Shown piece by piece: positions 20,694 through 30,997 of a stretch of 47,110 nucleotides of DNA. Under the pieces are notes generated by a model. It saw only the letters and a program-made list of their open reading frames with translations. It was not told the origin of the DNA and searched no databases. Source of the stretch: Fomitopsis serialis. Taxonomy: Eukaryota > Basidiomycota > Agaricomycetes > Polyporales > Fomitopsidaceae. How positions within the stretch are numbered: position 1 is the stretch's first letter; each line of letters opens with the position of its first letter. The position numbers and the translations under genes were made by a program. The stretch covers positions 1 through 47,110 of the forward strand of contig NW_025955271.1 of the NCBI RefSeq assembly GCF_022376445.1, in the 5' to 3' direction.

Positions 20694-23600
20694 ATGAGTT
20701 TTTTTTTCGGCTCAACGGTGCAGCCCAAGGCGACGGTCGACCTGGAGGGCATGGCGTTCAGTCACGGAGGGCACCTCATGTCGAACAAGAAGTGCAAGCT
20801 GCCGGAGGGATCGTTCAAGCGGTCAAAGAAGGGATACGAGGAGATCCACGACCCGGCGCCGAAGCAGAAGCCGCTGGCCCCGGACGAGCTGGTGCCCGTC
20901 ACGGCATTGCCAGAGTGGGCGCAGCAAGAATTCTCGGATATGAAGAACCTGAACCGTGTACAGAGCAAGCTGTATCCTGTGACGTTCGGGACAGACGAGC
21001 CCCTGTTGCTCTGTGCTCCCACTGGTGCCGGAAAGGTCAGATATTCGCTCGCGGATTCTCTCCACTGAACTGACAGCCCCTCGCAGACGAGCGTGGCTAT
21101 GCTTACAGTCTTGAACGAACTCGGCAAGCACCGCGACGAGCAGACCGGCGCATTCGATCTCGACTCGTTCGAGATCGTATATGTCGCGCCGATGAAGGCG
21201 CTCGTGCAGGAGATGATCGGCAACTTCAGCACGCGACTGGGTGTCTTCGGTGTCAAGGTCGGCGAGCTGACAGGCGACTCGCAAATGACGAAACAGCAGA
21301 TCACAGAGACGCAGATCATTGTCACAACGCCTGAAAAGTACGACATTATCACTCGCAAGGGTACGGACACTAGTTACACAAACCTCGTTCGTCTCATCAT
21401 CATCGACGAGATTCACTTACTGCACGACGAGCGTGGCCCCGTGCTGGAGAGGATCATCGCACGTACTATCAGGCGGATGGACCAGACAGGAGAGTACGTC
21501 CGCCTCGTCGGTTTGTCGGCAACGTTGCCCAACTACCAGGACGTCGCCACTTTCCTTCGTGTCGACCCTGCGAAGGGCCTATTCTACTTCGACGCGTCGT
21601 ACCGGCCTTGCGTCCTCCAGCAACAATTCATCGGTGTAACGGAGAAGAAGGCCATCAAACACTATCAGGTCATGAACGAGGTCTGTTACGAGAAGGTCCT
21701 CGACCAAGCCGGCAAGAACCAGACGCTGGTGTTCGTGCACTCGCGCAAGGAGACGGCGAAGTCCATTCGCGACATGGCTATCGACAAGGAGACCATCACG
21801 CAGTTCGTCAAGCCTGATGGCGCCACCAGGGAGATCCTGCTCGAGGAGTCTAACAACGTGAAGGATCCGAACCTCAAGGACGTCTTGCAGTTCGGCTTCG
21901 GAATCCACCATGCCGGCATGTCGCGTGAAGATCGTGGTCTCGTCGAGGAGCTCTTCGCCGACGGACATCTGCAGGTGCTTGTATGTACCGCGACGCTTGC
22001 ATGAGATGTCAATCTCCCCGCGCACACGGTCATCATCAAGGGCACCCAGATCTACAATCCCGAGAAGGGCCGTTGGGTCGAGCTTTCGTCACAGGATGTG
22101 CTACAGATGCTCGGTTGTGCTGGTCGCCCGCAGTACGACACGTTTGGAGAAGGCATCATCATCACGAACCACTCCGAGCTGCAGTACTACCTGAGCTTGA
22201 TGAACCAACAGTTGCCGATCGAGTCGCAATTCGTCGCCAAGCTCGCAGACAACCTCAACACTGAGATCGTACTCAGGACAATTCGGAATAGGGATGAGGC
22301 AGTCCAGTGGTTCGGTTACACGTACTTGTGAGTGTGCCTGACTTGTCCGCATAGCGTGTACTGATTGGCATGCTCGCCCACATACGTTCGCATGTTGAAA
22401 GACCCAGGACTCAGAAGTGCCATCTCGTCAAGTATGAGCGTGCGTCTGGCCGATTCCACAGCACGGAGCTCGTCGTGTCGCATTACTACGTCACGTACAA
22501 CTCGATGGCGACTTACCACCAACATCTGCGCCTGACGATGACGATGCTCGAACTGTTCAGGGTGTTCGCCCTTTCGAACGAGTTCAAGCTACTTCCGCTT
22601 CGACAGGAGGAAAAGCTGGAGCTTGGCAAGTTGCTCGAGAGGGTCCTGATCCCCGTCAAGGAGAGCGTCGAGGAGCCGGCAGCCAAGATCAACGTATTGC
22701 TGCAGGCCTACGTCTCACAAGTGAAGCTCTCGAAGGGTTTGCCCTAGTCGCTGACATGGTGTACGTCCAGCAGTCTGCTGGCCGTATCTTGCGCGCGATG
22801 TTCGAGATCTGTCTTAAGCGTGGATGGGCCGTCCCCGCGAAGGACTGTCACGCCCTCTGCGAGATGGTCGAACGTCGCATGTGGGGTTCCATGACACCTC
22901 TCAGGCAGTTCAAGGGCGTCCCCGCAGAGGTCGTCCGGAAGGCCGAGGGAAAGCAGTTCCCGTGGTACCGGTACTTCGATCTCAACCCGCCAGAGATCGG
23001 TGAGTTGATTGGGAATTCAGAAGGCCGGCAATCTGGTGCACCGTCTCATTCATAGCTTCCCGAAGCTGCGACTGCAGGCTCAAGTTCAGCCCATCACCCG
23101 CACGCTTCTCCGTATTGACCTGACCATCATTCCCGACTTCCGGTGGGACGAGAAGATTCATGGAACAGCTGAGTCCTTCTGGATCATGGTCGAGGACGTC
23201 GACGGCGAGATCGTCTTGTTCCATGACACGTTCATCCTTCGACAGCGATATGCAGAGGACGAACACAACGTGACGCTGACCGTGCCCATGTTCGAGCCCG
23301 TCCCTCCCAACTACTACATCTCCATCGTCTCGGATCGCTGGCTGCATGCGGAGACTCGTCTCCCCATTCTTTTCAAGCACCTCATCCTGCCGGAGAAGTT
23401 CCCGCAACGTACACCTATCCTTGACCTCCAACCGCTACTGCTTTCTGTTCTGCATAACAAGGAATTCGAGAGCATCTATTCTTCGACCATCCAGATTTTC
23501 AACGAGATTCAAATACAGGTAGTCCAGGCCCTGTATACGACTGACGAGAATGTCTTCGTCGGAGCGCCAACGGGTAGTGGGAAGACCGTCTGTGCGGAGT

Positions 23601-24093
23601 CGCACTCCTGCGGCTCTGGAGCAAGCGTGGAGAACAATGCGCGGTGTGCATCGAGCCGTACCAGGAGATGGTGGATGTTCGTGTCGCTGAATGGCGCAAC
23701 AAATTCGGCGGCCTTCAAGGCGGCAAGGAGATCGTCAGTCTGACAGGAGAGACTAGCGCAGACTTGAGGCTGCTCGAGAAGGGAGACGTCATGGTGTGCA
23801 CTCCTGCCCAGGTACGCGATAAATGCTCAGTATTTCAGGCGCTGCTGACGGTGTTATTCACAGTGGGACGTTCTGTCAAGGAGATGGCGTCAGCGTAAGA
23901 ACGTGCAGACGATCGGTCTGTTGATCGCCGTGAAATTCAACTTGTCGGCGGTGAGGTTGGTCCCAACTACGAGGTTGTCATCTCTCGTACACGGTACATT
24001 TCCGCGCAGACCGAGATCAAGACTCGCATCGTCGCGTGCGGCGTATCACTTGCGAATGCTCGGGATCTTGGTGAGTGGATGGGGGCGCCCTCG
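20694..24093 (+). pseudogene. brr2: BRR2-like U5 snRNP helicase, middle part and first cassette
   Basis: The plus strand encodes VQPKATVDLEGMAFSHGGHL, LPEGSFKRSKKGYEEIHDPA, LNRVQSKLYPVTF, the first Walker A (LLCAPTGAGK, split by intron 21036-21086), [42 protein letters not shown] and [19 protein letters not shown]. It continues with [55 protein letters not shown], a Sec63 domain, the second Walker A (VGAPTGSGKTVCAE) and ends at RDLGEWMGAPS. The first about 400 residues of a normal BRR2 are missing. Damage: TGA at 22002-22004 where TLAWG is expected; +2 nt near 22728; +1 near 23014; -1 near 23600; -1 near 23930 in the second-cassette DEIQ motif. Introns are retained, so it was copied from DNA. 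The protein continues at 9085 on the minus strand. Confidence 0.9.
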
Positions 24094-24166
24094 GCCTCTC
24101 TTGCCCACCTGCTTCCTCTTTCCTGCCTACTCACACGTCTTGCCCGTCCGCTCTCGCCTACTAACT
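24094..24166 (+). repeat. Pyrimidine-rich tract at the other broken end of BRR2
   Basis: It starts on the base after the BRR2 codon for Ser in GAPS and consists of CCCACCTGC, CCTGCCTACTC and GCCCGTCCGCTCTCGCC steps on the coding strand. The composition and motif style match 9086-9260 read on its coding (minus) strand. Both junctions share the bases CTCG. Confidence 0.6.
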
Positions 24167-24820
24167 AGCTCAATATCGTGTTAGCTTCGGCGAGTACACT
24201 GGCGGCGCAACATACGATACTCGTTTATATAGTTGTAATACTGTCATCTTGTAATATGAAGCATTCAATTCGATGTTCTTTTCATTATACGAGCTGCCGA
24301 CAACTGTGAGCGACCAGTACGACCAATGCTATGCTTTGAGATGTATACTGTGATGGCATATGTTACTGTATGTCGGCTTACAGATCTATACTACTAGCAT
24401 TCTATCGTGTACTATGCTATTCTATGTCGATCACGGTGGCACTATCACCACTATAGTATCGGCAAGCATACTATACTGTACTATACACGGGTTTCCGACG
24501 AGCCTATACCGTCTATGTCGGGCCCTATATTGGCAAACATAGGGATTCTCTGTTTTCCTGATGCACACGGCAAGCCCCACACTTACTCTCATCTGGAACG
24601 GCTAGGCTAGCAATACTTCGTACCTATAACAGTTACTGATGTATTGTATTTTCTACTGAGCGTACGTGGTTCTAGAGCTAGTGCGGGCGCATGCCGCTGA
24701 TTGATAACGCCGAAGGCCGCACGACTTCGGAAGTAGCGGAAGTGCATAGCGAAGGTACTCCGCTCTCACCCTTTTGCTGTCCTCTCCTTAACCCCTCTCT
24801 ACTTTCTACTCACTGCTAAG
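24167..24820. other. AT-rich spacer and presumed promoter of the DUF6532-like gene
   Basis: No gene. 24320-24500 is rich in CTATAC/GTACTATG steps with partial inverted symmetry. 24700-24820 becomes pyrimidine-rich (CTCTCACCC, CCTCTCCTTAACCCC), a usual feature just upstream of basidiomycete start codons. Confidence 0.45.
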
Positions 24821-27800
24821 ATGGGATCGCGCACTCGATCAGCCGCTCGGAAACAAGCCTCCGCTTCCAACGATGGCTCCAAGACCAAGCGAGGCGCCGG
24901 CCAGCAGGATCGTGCGAAGACCAGCAAGTCAGGCAGCGACTCAATCCCGAACATCAACACGTCTGGGCTATCTCCTGCTGACCGACAGGCTCTTGCGAAG
25001 CTTCGCAAGATGGCTCTGGAGGCTAGCAAGAGCGCAAAAGAGTCGCACCAGAAGGGTGAGTCGAGTACACATGTAGCGTTATTCATGGTTAATGAGTACT
25101 ACGAACCATCAGATGTACGAAAAAGGTCCGCCGCAATGATGGTCAACGACCACCAGTCTTCTGGTGAAGAGGAGACACAGCCGGTAAGGCACAAGAAGAA
25201 GAAGGCCGTGTCAGATTCAGAGCCTGCTGGAGACGAAGACGACATGGATGTCGACCACGAGGGTGAAGAGGACGAGGTCCCCGAAGACGGGGGTACTGCG
25301 GATAGCTCAGATGAGGCAGGGAAGAGCGGCAAGTCAGGCGGAATGCAGTCCCAGAGTCAGTATCATTTTTTTTTTCAGTGATAGACCGGCCTGACTCCAC
25401 ACTCGGTTCACCGTTCAAGCCAAGGTTCTGCCCAGGCCTCAGCCGCCTAGGTCTAAAGCATCTAGCAAGGGACAACCTCAATCACCGAGAAAGGCGGCCA
25501 AAAAGGCAACCAACCTCAATGACGAGGAAGCCAGCATCGCCCAGTCGCTCAGTGCGTTCTCTAACTACTGAAGCGAGGCTCGCGTTTGACAGGCTAACAA
25601 CCCAGGCAAGATGGCGACATCGAAGGCCAAGAGCAAGGCAAGGCAGACCACTGTTCTTTCCGATGACGAGGGCAGCAACGCCGACAGCCACCCACAGACT
25701 ACTACGCAAACCGCGAAGAAAGCACAGCAGGATGTCTCGTCGTCTTCGACCAAGAACAAGGTGCCTCCCCCCCCACATCTCCCTCGTCACCGGCTGGCAG
25801 CAAACGGCGAATTGCCTACGTTGCGGTGCCGCCGAAGGTAGTCAAAAATATTTGTAATGCTGTTTACTGACAATACTTGTGTAGCCTCGAGGAGGTGGAA
25901 CATCGTCGCAGGCCGCGGCAAAGGGCAAAGGGAAAGACATTGCCAGAGTGGTCACCCAAGCGAAATCTACGACGGACTCAGGCGCAAGCGACCTCGATAA
26001 AAGTGACGACGAGCGCGACGCTGAACCAAATGCCGAGGATGTGGACGCAGACGATGACGAGGAGGATGATGACAAGGACCTGGAGAAAGGAGGAGAGGAG
26101 GAGAGCAGCGAGAACGACGACGACGACGACGATGGCGATGACGACGACGACGACGACGTAGTGGTGAGTGCTTACATGGTATCAGCGAGGTTATAACTAA
26201 ATGCGCAGGTCTTGCGCGACGAGACGAGAGAGAAAGGAAAGCGTCGGCGATCGAAGAGCACCCGCAACAAACGGGCGAAGGTAACAGATCTCCCACTTGA
26301 CCTCAGGGCGCTCGTCACCGCGTCCCAGAACTGCTTACGCCTTCGCATCGCTCTCAACACAGCATGGACGTCAGACCGCTCTATTCCAAGCGACCGACTC
26401 CCTAGCAGAAACAAGATCATTCGCGACAGTGTGCATGACGCGCATGAGATGCGCGACAAGAACGGCCGCCGCATCAAAGCCCTCAAATCTGGTTTCAATA
26501 TGATCAGCGATTCAAAGAAGGGCGATGGGAAGGTCAAGAAAGGCGATGTCAAGGACGAGGAGGCGAAGAACGAGGAGGAGGCGCGGCGTGCGGCGCTACA
26601 GAAGGCTGTCTATAACGTTGTGAGTCTCACACGACACGCGTCTTCAACCTGGGCCCTCTGACCTGTTTCGAGGTCTGGGCGTGTGCGTCCCAGTTTCGGA
26701 ACGAGCTGAAGAAGAAGGCAAAGGCTGTTGTCGAGACGGTGTACGGCCTTCATGGTCTATCCGCTGAGCAGAGAAGCAGAGCAGCTGCATGGCTGCTGAT
26801 GGCGCATCCTACCCAGGTCAACGACGGCACAGGATCGAGAAACATCCCCAACTTTGTTTTCAGCGACATCAACATTGTCTTCGACGACCGCAAGCAGCTG
26901 AATGTGAAGGTGGGCCCGAAATAACCTACATACGACTAGCTAGTGACACTTGCAGCAGGAAAGTCGATTCAACGAGGACGAGCCATTCCGGCATCCTGCC
27001 ATTTCGGAGCTGATATTCCAGCACTGGGCGTTGGGAGCGCGTGCGGACGCGAACCTTCACGCTGCCATGGACCGATTCTCTCAGGTCCCAGACAATTTGA
27101 TTGCTCTGGTTTGCAACGCGGTGCGTGGCCTGGAAACTTATTCTGTTCAGCCCTGATGTCCTCTGTTACACAGATTGAGAATGCCCTGCTGGAGATCATG
27201 AACCACGGCTCCAATTTCTTCACGAACAAGCTGTTCGCCGTCAAGTACTAGTGGTCTCCGTTCCGCAGACTAAAACATTTACTAACGTCAGTTATAGGTG
27301 GGATGGTCTCATTGCCATCTTAGAGACCCTGCAAGAGGAACTTCCGGAGTACTACGACCAGACGAAGAAGGAATTGTGGGGCCATATATCGTGAGTGCGA
27401 AGCAGAACTTAATTCGAGTGGCTGACGCCTGTTCACAGCGGGCGACTCAACCTGAATGTCATCGAAGAAACCGAGCCTGTCGCCAAGGGCGCCAGCTTTC
27501 TCAAATTCGACCGCATGCGTGCGAAGCTCAGCACTAGGGCGACATCTCCGTCTACCTCCGTCGCCGGGGCGATAGCCGCGACGAAGTCTACGGCTAAGTC
27601 TACGAATGCGAACACGAATGCGAACGCGAACGCAAACGCGGCGAAGCCGCCCTCAAGCAAAGGGAAGCCTCCGAGCATGAAGACGGCGAAGACAGGCTCA
27701 AAGTCGGCCTCAGCCAATGCCAAACATGCCGAACAGGACCCTGTCGACGACGGTGCTCAGACGGCTGGAGCGTCCAGTAGCAATCTCGGTGCTGTGCAGG

Positions 27801-27873
27801 ATGGGTCGGAAGGCGAGGAGCCTGACGAGCCTCAACTTGAGGAGGATGAGATCGACGAGGGAGAGGGGCCCTG
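24821..27873 (+). CDS. DUF6532-like protein with acidic linker
   Basis: Multi-exon plus-strand gene starting MGSRTRSAARKQASASN. Intron 25056-25112 is clear; further introns lie near 25354-25418, 25555-25608, 25761-25884, 26164-26208, 26620-26695, 26908-26958, 27121-27174, 27245-27298 and 27390-27438. The N-terminal 400 residues or so are basic and acidic low complexity, with a KHKKKKAV-like basic patch that could be a nuclear signal and a long Asp/Glu run at 26035-26160. The C-terminal half has the DUF6532 look: FRNELKKKAKAVVETVYGL, FRHPAISELIFQHWALG, NLIALVCNAIENALLEIM, YRWDGLIAILETLQEELPEY. It ends with an Asn/Ala repeat and an acidic tail (IDEGEGP). DUF6532 proteins are numerous in mushroom-forming fungi; their function is unknown. 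No break was found, though exon borders in the low-complexity part are uncertain. Confidence 0.65.
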
Positions 27874-28072
27874 AGGTACGCACACTCCACCCGTCTGCGT
27901 CGTCTGCGTAGGTTGCTCTCGTGAGCTATGTTCGAAGCTAATACATTACTATCAGGGGCTTTGAATTCCGACGCATCGACCTGCAGTTGGTCTTTCCAAG
28001 GTAAGTCTCAGTCTGTCAGCCTTTCGTAGACCCGAGCTAAGTTAAGCCCTAGGACATAATCTATCCGCCGTA

Positions 28073-28077
28073 TTCGT
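28073..28077. repeat. Left target-site duplication of the copia element (TTCGT)
   Basis: TTCGT directly precedes the left LTR and recurs at 34666-34670 directly after the right LTR. Five base pairs is the usual length for copia integrase. Confidence 0.95.
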
Positions 28078-28578
28078 TGTTGAAGTGAAAGAGGTTTAGA
28101 AGGGCTTGTTAGGCCAGTGGAAGTGAAGGACAGTAGAGTGGAGTGAACAGACCTATCCCAGAGGGAAGACTCTGATGCTAGGCAGGCAGAAGAGAGGAGA
28201 GATCGTTATCCATTAGGGGGGAATCACCCTAGTATATATACATGTCTGGGACTGATCACATGCTACATCAGTAAGCAGATCAGTAATCACTAAGTCCGAG
28301 TTTTAGGGAAATGAGTAAGCCTTAACTCCAGAGATAGGGATATGCATAAGCGTCCATGTGATCAAGGAATGTACTGGAAGGTCATGGAACATGCCGGAAG
28401 GGAGTGGAATGATCCAGAATAAGTCTGGAACAGTGTAGATCGGTCTGGAGCGAGTCACAAGATGAGTCCAGACAGAGTCCATCAAAAGAATGTATGTAAT
28501 ACTACATCGCAGAACACAAGTCCATATATGTACGTAACTGATAAGATAAGATAACACTGGAAAGTCGGAAGTTCAACA
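28078..28578 (-). repeat. 3' LTR of the copia element
   Basis: 501 bp, TG...CA borders with a 7-bp terminal inverted repeat (TGTTGAA/TTCAACA). Offsets to the other LTR stay constant at 6087 from end to end, so no indels separate them. Confidence 0.95.
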
Positions 28579-28588
28579 CTCCCACTTG
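28579..28588 (-). promoter_or_regulatory. Polypurine tract (plus-strand DNA primer) of the copia element
   Basis: On the minus strand the bases just before the 3' LTR are purine-rich (AAGTGGGAG-type) and lie immediately after the RNase H stop codon. This is the expected position for the polypurine tract. Confidence 0.7.
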
Positions 28589-28589
28589 T

Positions 28590-30962
28590 TCAAGATGTCA
28601 AGTATCTCATCATGCCAACTGAAGACCTGAATTTCTCAATTCCACTGAATGGAACATTCTTGGTCAAGGCATCAGCAAGTTGGTCTTCACTTGCGACGTA
28701 GTAGATCTCCATTTCTCCACGTTCGTAGAACTCCCGAATATAGTGATAACGGATTTCTATATGCTTGGTGCGGCGATCCACAGCAGGGTTCACCGCAAGG
28801 AAAATGTTGCCTTGGTTGTCAAGACAAAGCGGAGTTGGATGAGACATATTATCTCCCAGTTCTTCTCCAAAATGACGTAGCCAGGCCATCTGACGACAGC
28901 AGTCAGAGCTGGCCTTATACTCTGCTTCAGTTGAAGACAAAGATACCGTCGGTTGACGTCTTGACACCCAAGAAACGACACAATTGGCCATAAGGAAAGT
29001 AAAGCCACTTGTAGAGTGCCTATCATCGTGATCTTCACCCCAGTCAGAGTCTGAATAGGCAATCAGACCAGAATTCGAGCCTCCGTCATAACAGAGAGCG
29101 AGTTCCTTAGTCCCTTGAAGATATCTTAGGACATAGTAGGCTAACCGCATATGCTCTTTGGATGGGTTTGAAGAATACTTTGCCAGACGTGTGACCGCGA
29201 AAGAAATGTCTGGACGAGTACCGAGCATAGCATACATGATGCTGCCAATAATGCTCTGGTAGCGGGTACGGAAAACCTCAGATGCTGTGTCTGGATTCTT
29301 CTCTAGGTCTGCTCCAGCGGGAAGAGGTGTCCGTGCAGGCTTGCAGTTGGACATCTGAAACCTCTCCAAAACTGACTCAATATAGTCTTCCTGATCAACG
29401 TAGATGAGACGTGTAGTACGCTCTCGACGTATTCTAAGACCAAGGAATCGCTGAACAGCACCCAGATCTGTCATCTGATACTCTAAGGACAACTTCTGCT
29501 TGATGTTGTCGATAAACAATTTCGAGTCACCCATGATGAGCAAGTCGTCGACATACAATATGATTAGGCAGGTGTGTCCGTCAGAGTCCCGGGAGAAGAC
29601 ATAAATTCCAGCATCCGAATAAGTCCGTTTAAACCCTAAGTCTAGGAGAGACTTGTGGATCTTAGCATTCCATTGACGAGAAGCTTGCTTTAATCCATAA
29701 ATTGCCTTCTTGAGAAGACAGACAAAGTTCTCCTTGCCAGGTACAACCCATCCTTCGGGTTGTTCCATGTAGATTTCCTCGTCAAGGTCACCGTTAAGGA
29801 ATGCCGTCTTGACATCCATAGACTCTATCTCCCAATCTTCAAGGGCTGCATGTGCCAACAAGTAGCGTACAGATTCAAACCGTGCAACCGGAGAGAAAGT
29901 CTCAGTATAATCTTGACCCCATACTTGGGTAAATCCCTTTGCGACAACACGTGCTTTATAGCGACCATCGTGCTTAATCGCATAAACCCAACGGCACTTG
30001 ACAACCTTCCGGTTTTTAGGCCGTGGAACTAGAACCCAAGTCTTATTGTCCATGAGTGACTTGTACTCAGAACCTTCAGCAGCGAGCCATTTATCATGGT
30101 CGTGAGATTCCATGGCTTCCTTATGACTTTGGGGAAGACCATGGTTTGCTTCCGCCAGCATCCGTATAAATTGAGCAGTTTCAGCCTCAGGTTGTTGACG
30201 GCCTTGACTATCAGTACGACGGTCAATACTTGCTGGTGGCTCGTCACCATAGGCATTGTCTCTATTCCTCTGAGGGTTCTGTCCAGCACCTTGACGGCGA
30301 GGACGCTCATACTGAGGTTGCGGAGGAGCTACTGGATCAGGTTGCTGTTGCGGATTATCTCCCACTGGCTCCTGATGTTCTTCAGGTTCATGTTCCGGCG
30401 GGACAGGAACAGGGATAGGAATATCCTCAAAATCTAAATCCTCTGAGTTGGCATCCTCAGGAGGTTCATCAAACGGCTCATCCAGGGATTTCGGATTATT
30501 GCCTAAGTCCTTTCGTGCAGGAAATGTCTCTTCATCGAAGGTCACATCACGAGACACAACAATACTTCGAGTAGCCGGGTTCCAGAAACGATACCCTTTG
30601 GAACCAACTTCATAGCCTACAAAGATCATCTCAACAGCCTTCTTGTCGAGCTTCCCAGATCTCTGTTCTTTCTGCACATGCACAAATGCCTTGCACCCAA
30701 AAATCCTAAAGTATGAAATGTCCGGAATTGTGCCATTCCAGAGAGTAATGGGGCATTGCCAGTTAAGGCGTCGCATAGGTTGCCGATTATAAATATGAAC
30801 CGCAGTGTCCACAGCCAATTGCCAAAAACCATGGCTTAGTCCAGCATGATGCAGCATAGACATAGCCTTCTCAACAATGGTCCGATTCCAGCGCTCAGCT
30901 CTCCCATTCTGTTGAGGAGAGTACGGCATTGTGAACTGATGTTCAATACCAAATTTGCGCAA
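28590..30962 (-). CDS. Copia pol: end of integrase, reverse transcriptase, RNase H
   Basis: A 790-residue frame. It starts inside integrase (EHQFTMPYSPQQNGRAERWN, with the catalytic Glu region). The integrase C-terminal domain follows (YLNRQP-like, then KAFVHVQKEQR, FVGYEVGSKGYRFW) and a Pro/Glu/Gln-rich linker. Next is reverse transcriptase RVT_2 (KCRWVYAIKHDGRYKARVVA, TFSPVARFESVRYLLA, MDVKTAFLNGDLDEEIYMEQ, YVDDLLIMGD with the catalytic YVDD). RNase H comes last (AYSDSDWGEDHDDRHSTSGF, SSTEAEYKASSDCCRQ, KHIEIRYHYIREF, DQLADALTK). The true reading starts further upstream, in the frame of 30836-32566. The two are separated by a one-base shortage in a run of six G (minus strand) near 30992-30997. 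Confidence 0.95.
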   Translation of the reverse strand: MRKFGIEHQFTMPYSPQQNGRAERWNRTIVEKAMSMLHHAGLSHGFWQLAVDTAVHIYNRQPMRRLNWQCPITLWNGTIPDISYFRIFGCKAFVHVQKEQRSGKLDKKAVEMIFVGYEVGSKGYRFWNPATRSIVVSRDVTFDEETFPARKDLGNNPKSLDEPFDEPPEDANSEDLDFEDIPIPVPVPPEHEPEEHQEPVGDNPQQQPDPVAPPQPQYERPRRQGAGQNPQRNRDNAYGDEPPASIDRRTDSQGRQQPEAETAQFIRMLAEANHGLPQSHKEAMESHDHDKWLAAEGSEYKSLMDNKTWVLVPRPKNRKVVKCRWVYAIKHDGRYKARVVAKGFTQVWGQDYTETFSPVARFESVRYLLAHAALEDWEIESMDVKTAFLNGDLDEEIYMEQPEGWVVPGKENFVCLLKKAIYGLKQASRQWNAKIHKSLLDLGFKRTYSDAGIYVFSRDSDGHTCLIILYVDDLLIMGDSKLFIDNIKQKLSLEYQMTDLGAVQRFLGLRIRRERTTRLIYVDQEDYIESVLERFQMSNCKPARTPLPAGADLEKNPDTASEVFRTRYQSIIGSIMYAMLGTRPDISFAVTRLAKYSSNPSKEHMRLAYYVLRYLQGTKELALCYDGGSNSGLIAYSDSDWGEDHDDRHSTSGFTFLMANCVVSWVSRRQPTVSLSSTEAEYKASSDCCRQMAWLRHFGEELGDNMSHPTPLCLDNQGNIFLAVNPAVDRRTKHIEIRYHYIREFYERGEMEIYYVASEDQLADALTKNVPFSGIEKFRSSVGMMRYLTS

Positions 30963-30997
30963 ATGTTCGGTAAAAGCAGCAGACGTATATTCCCCCC

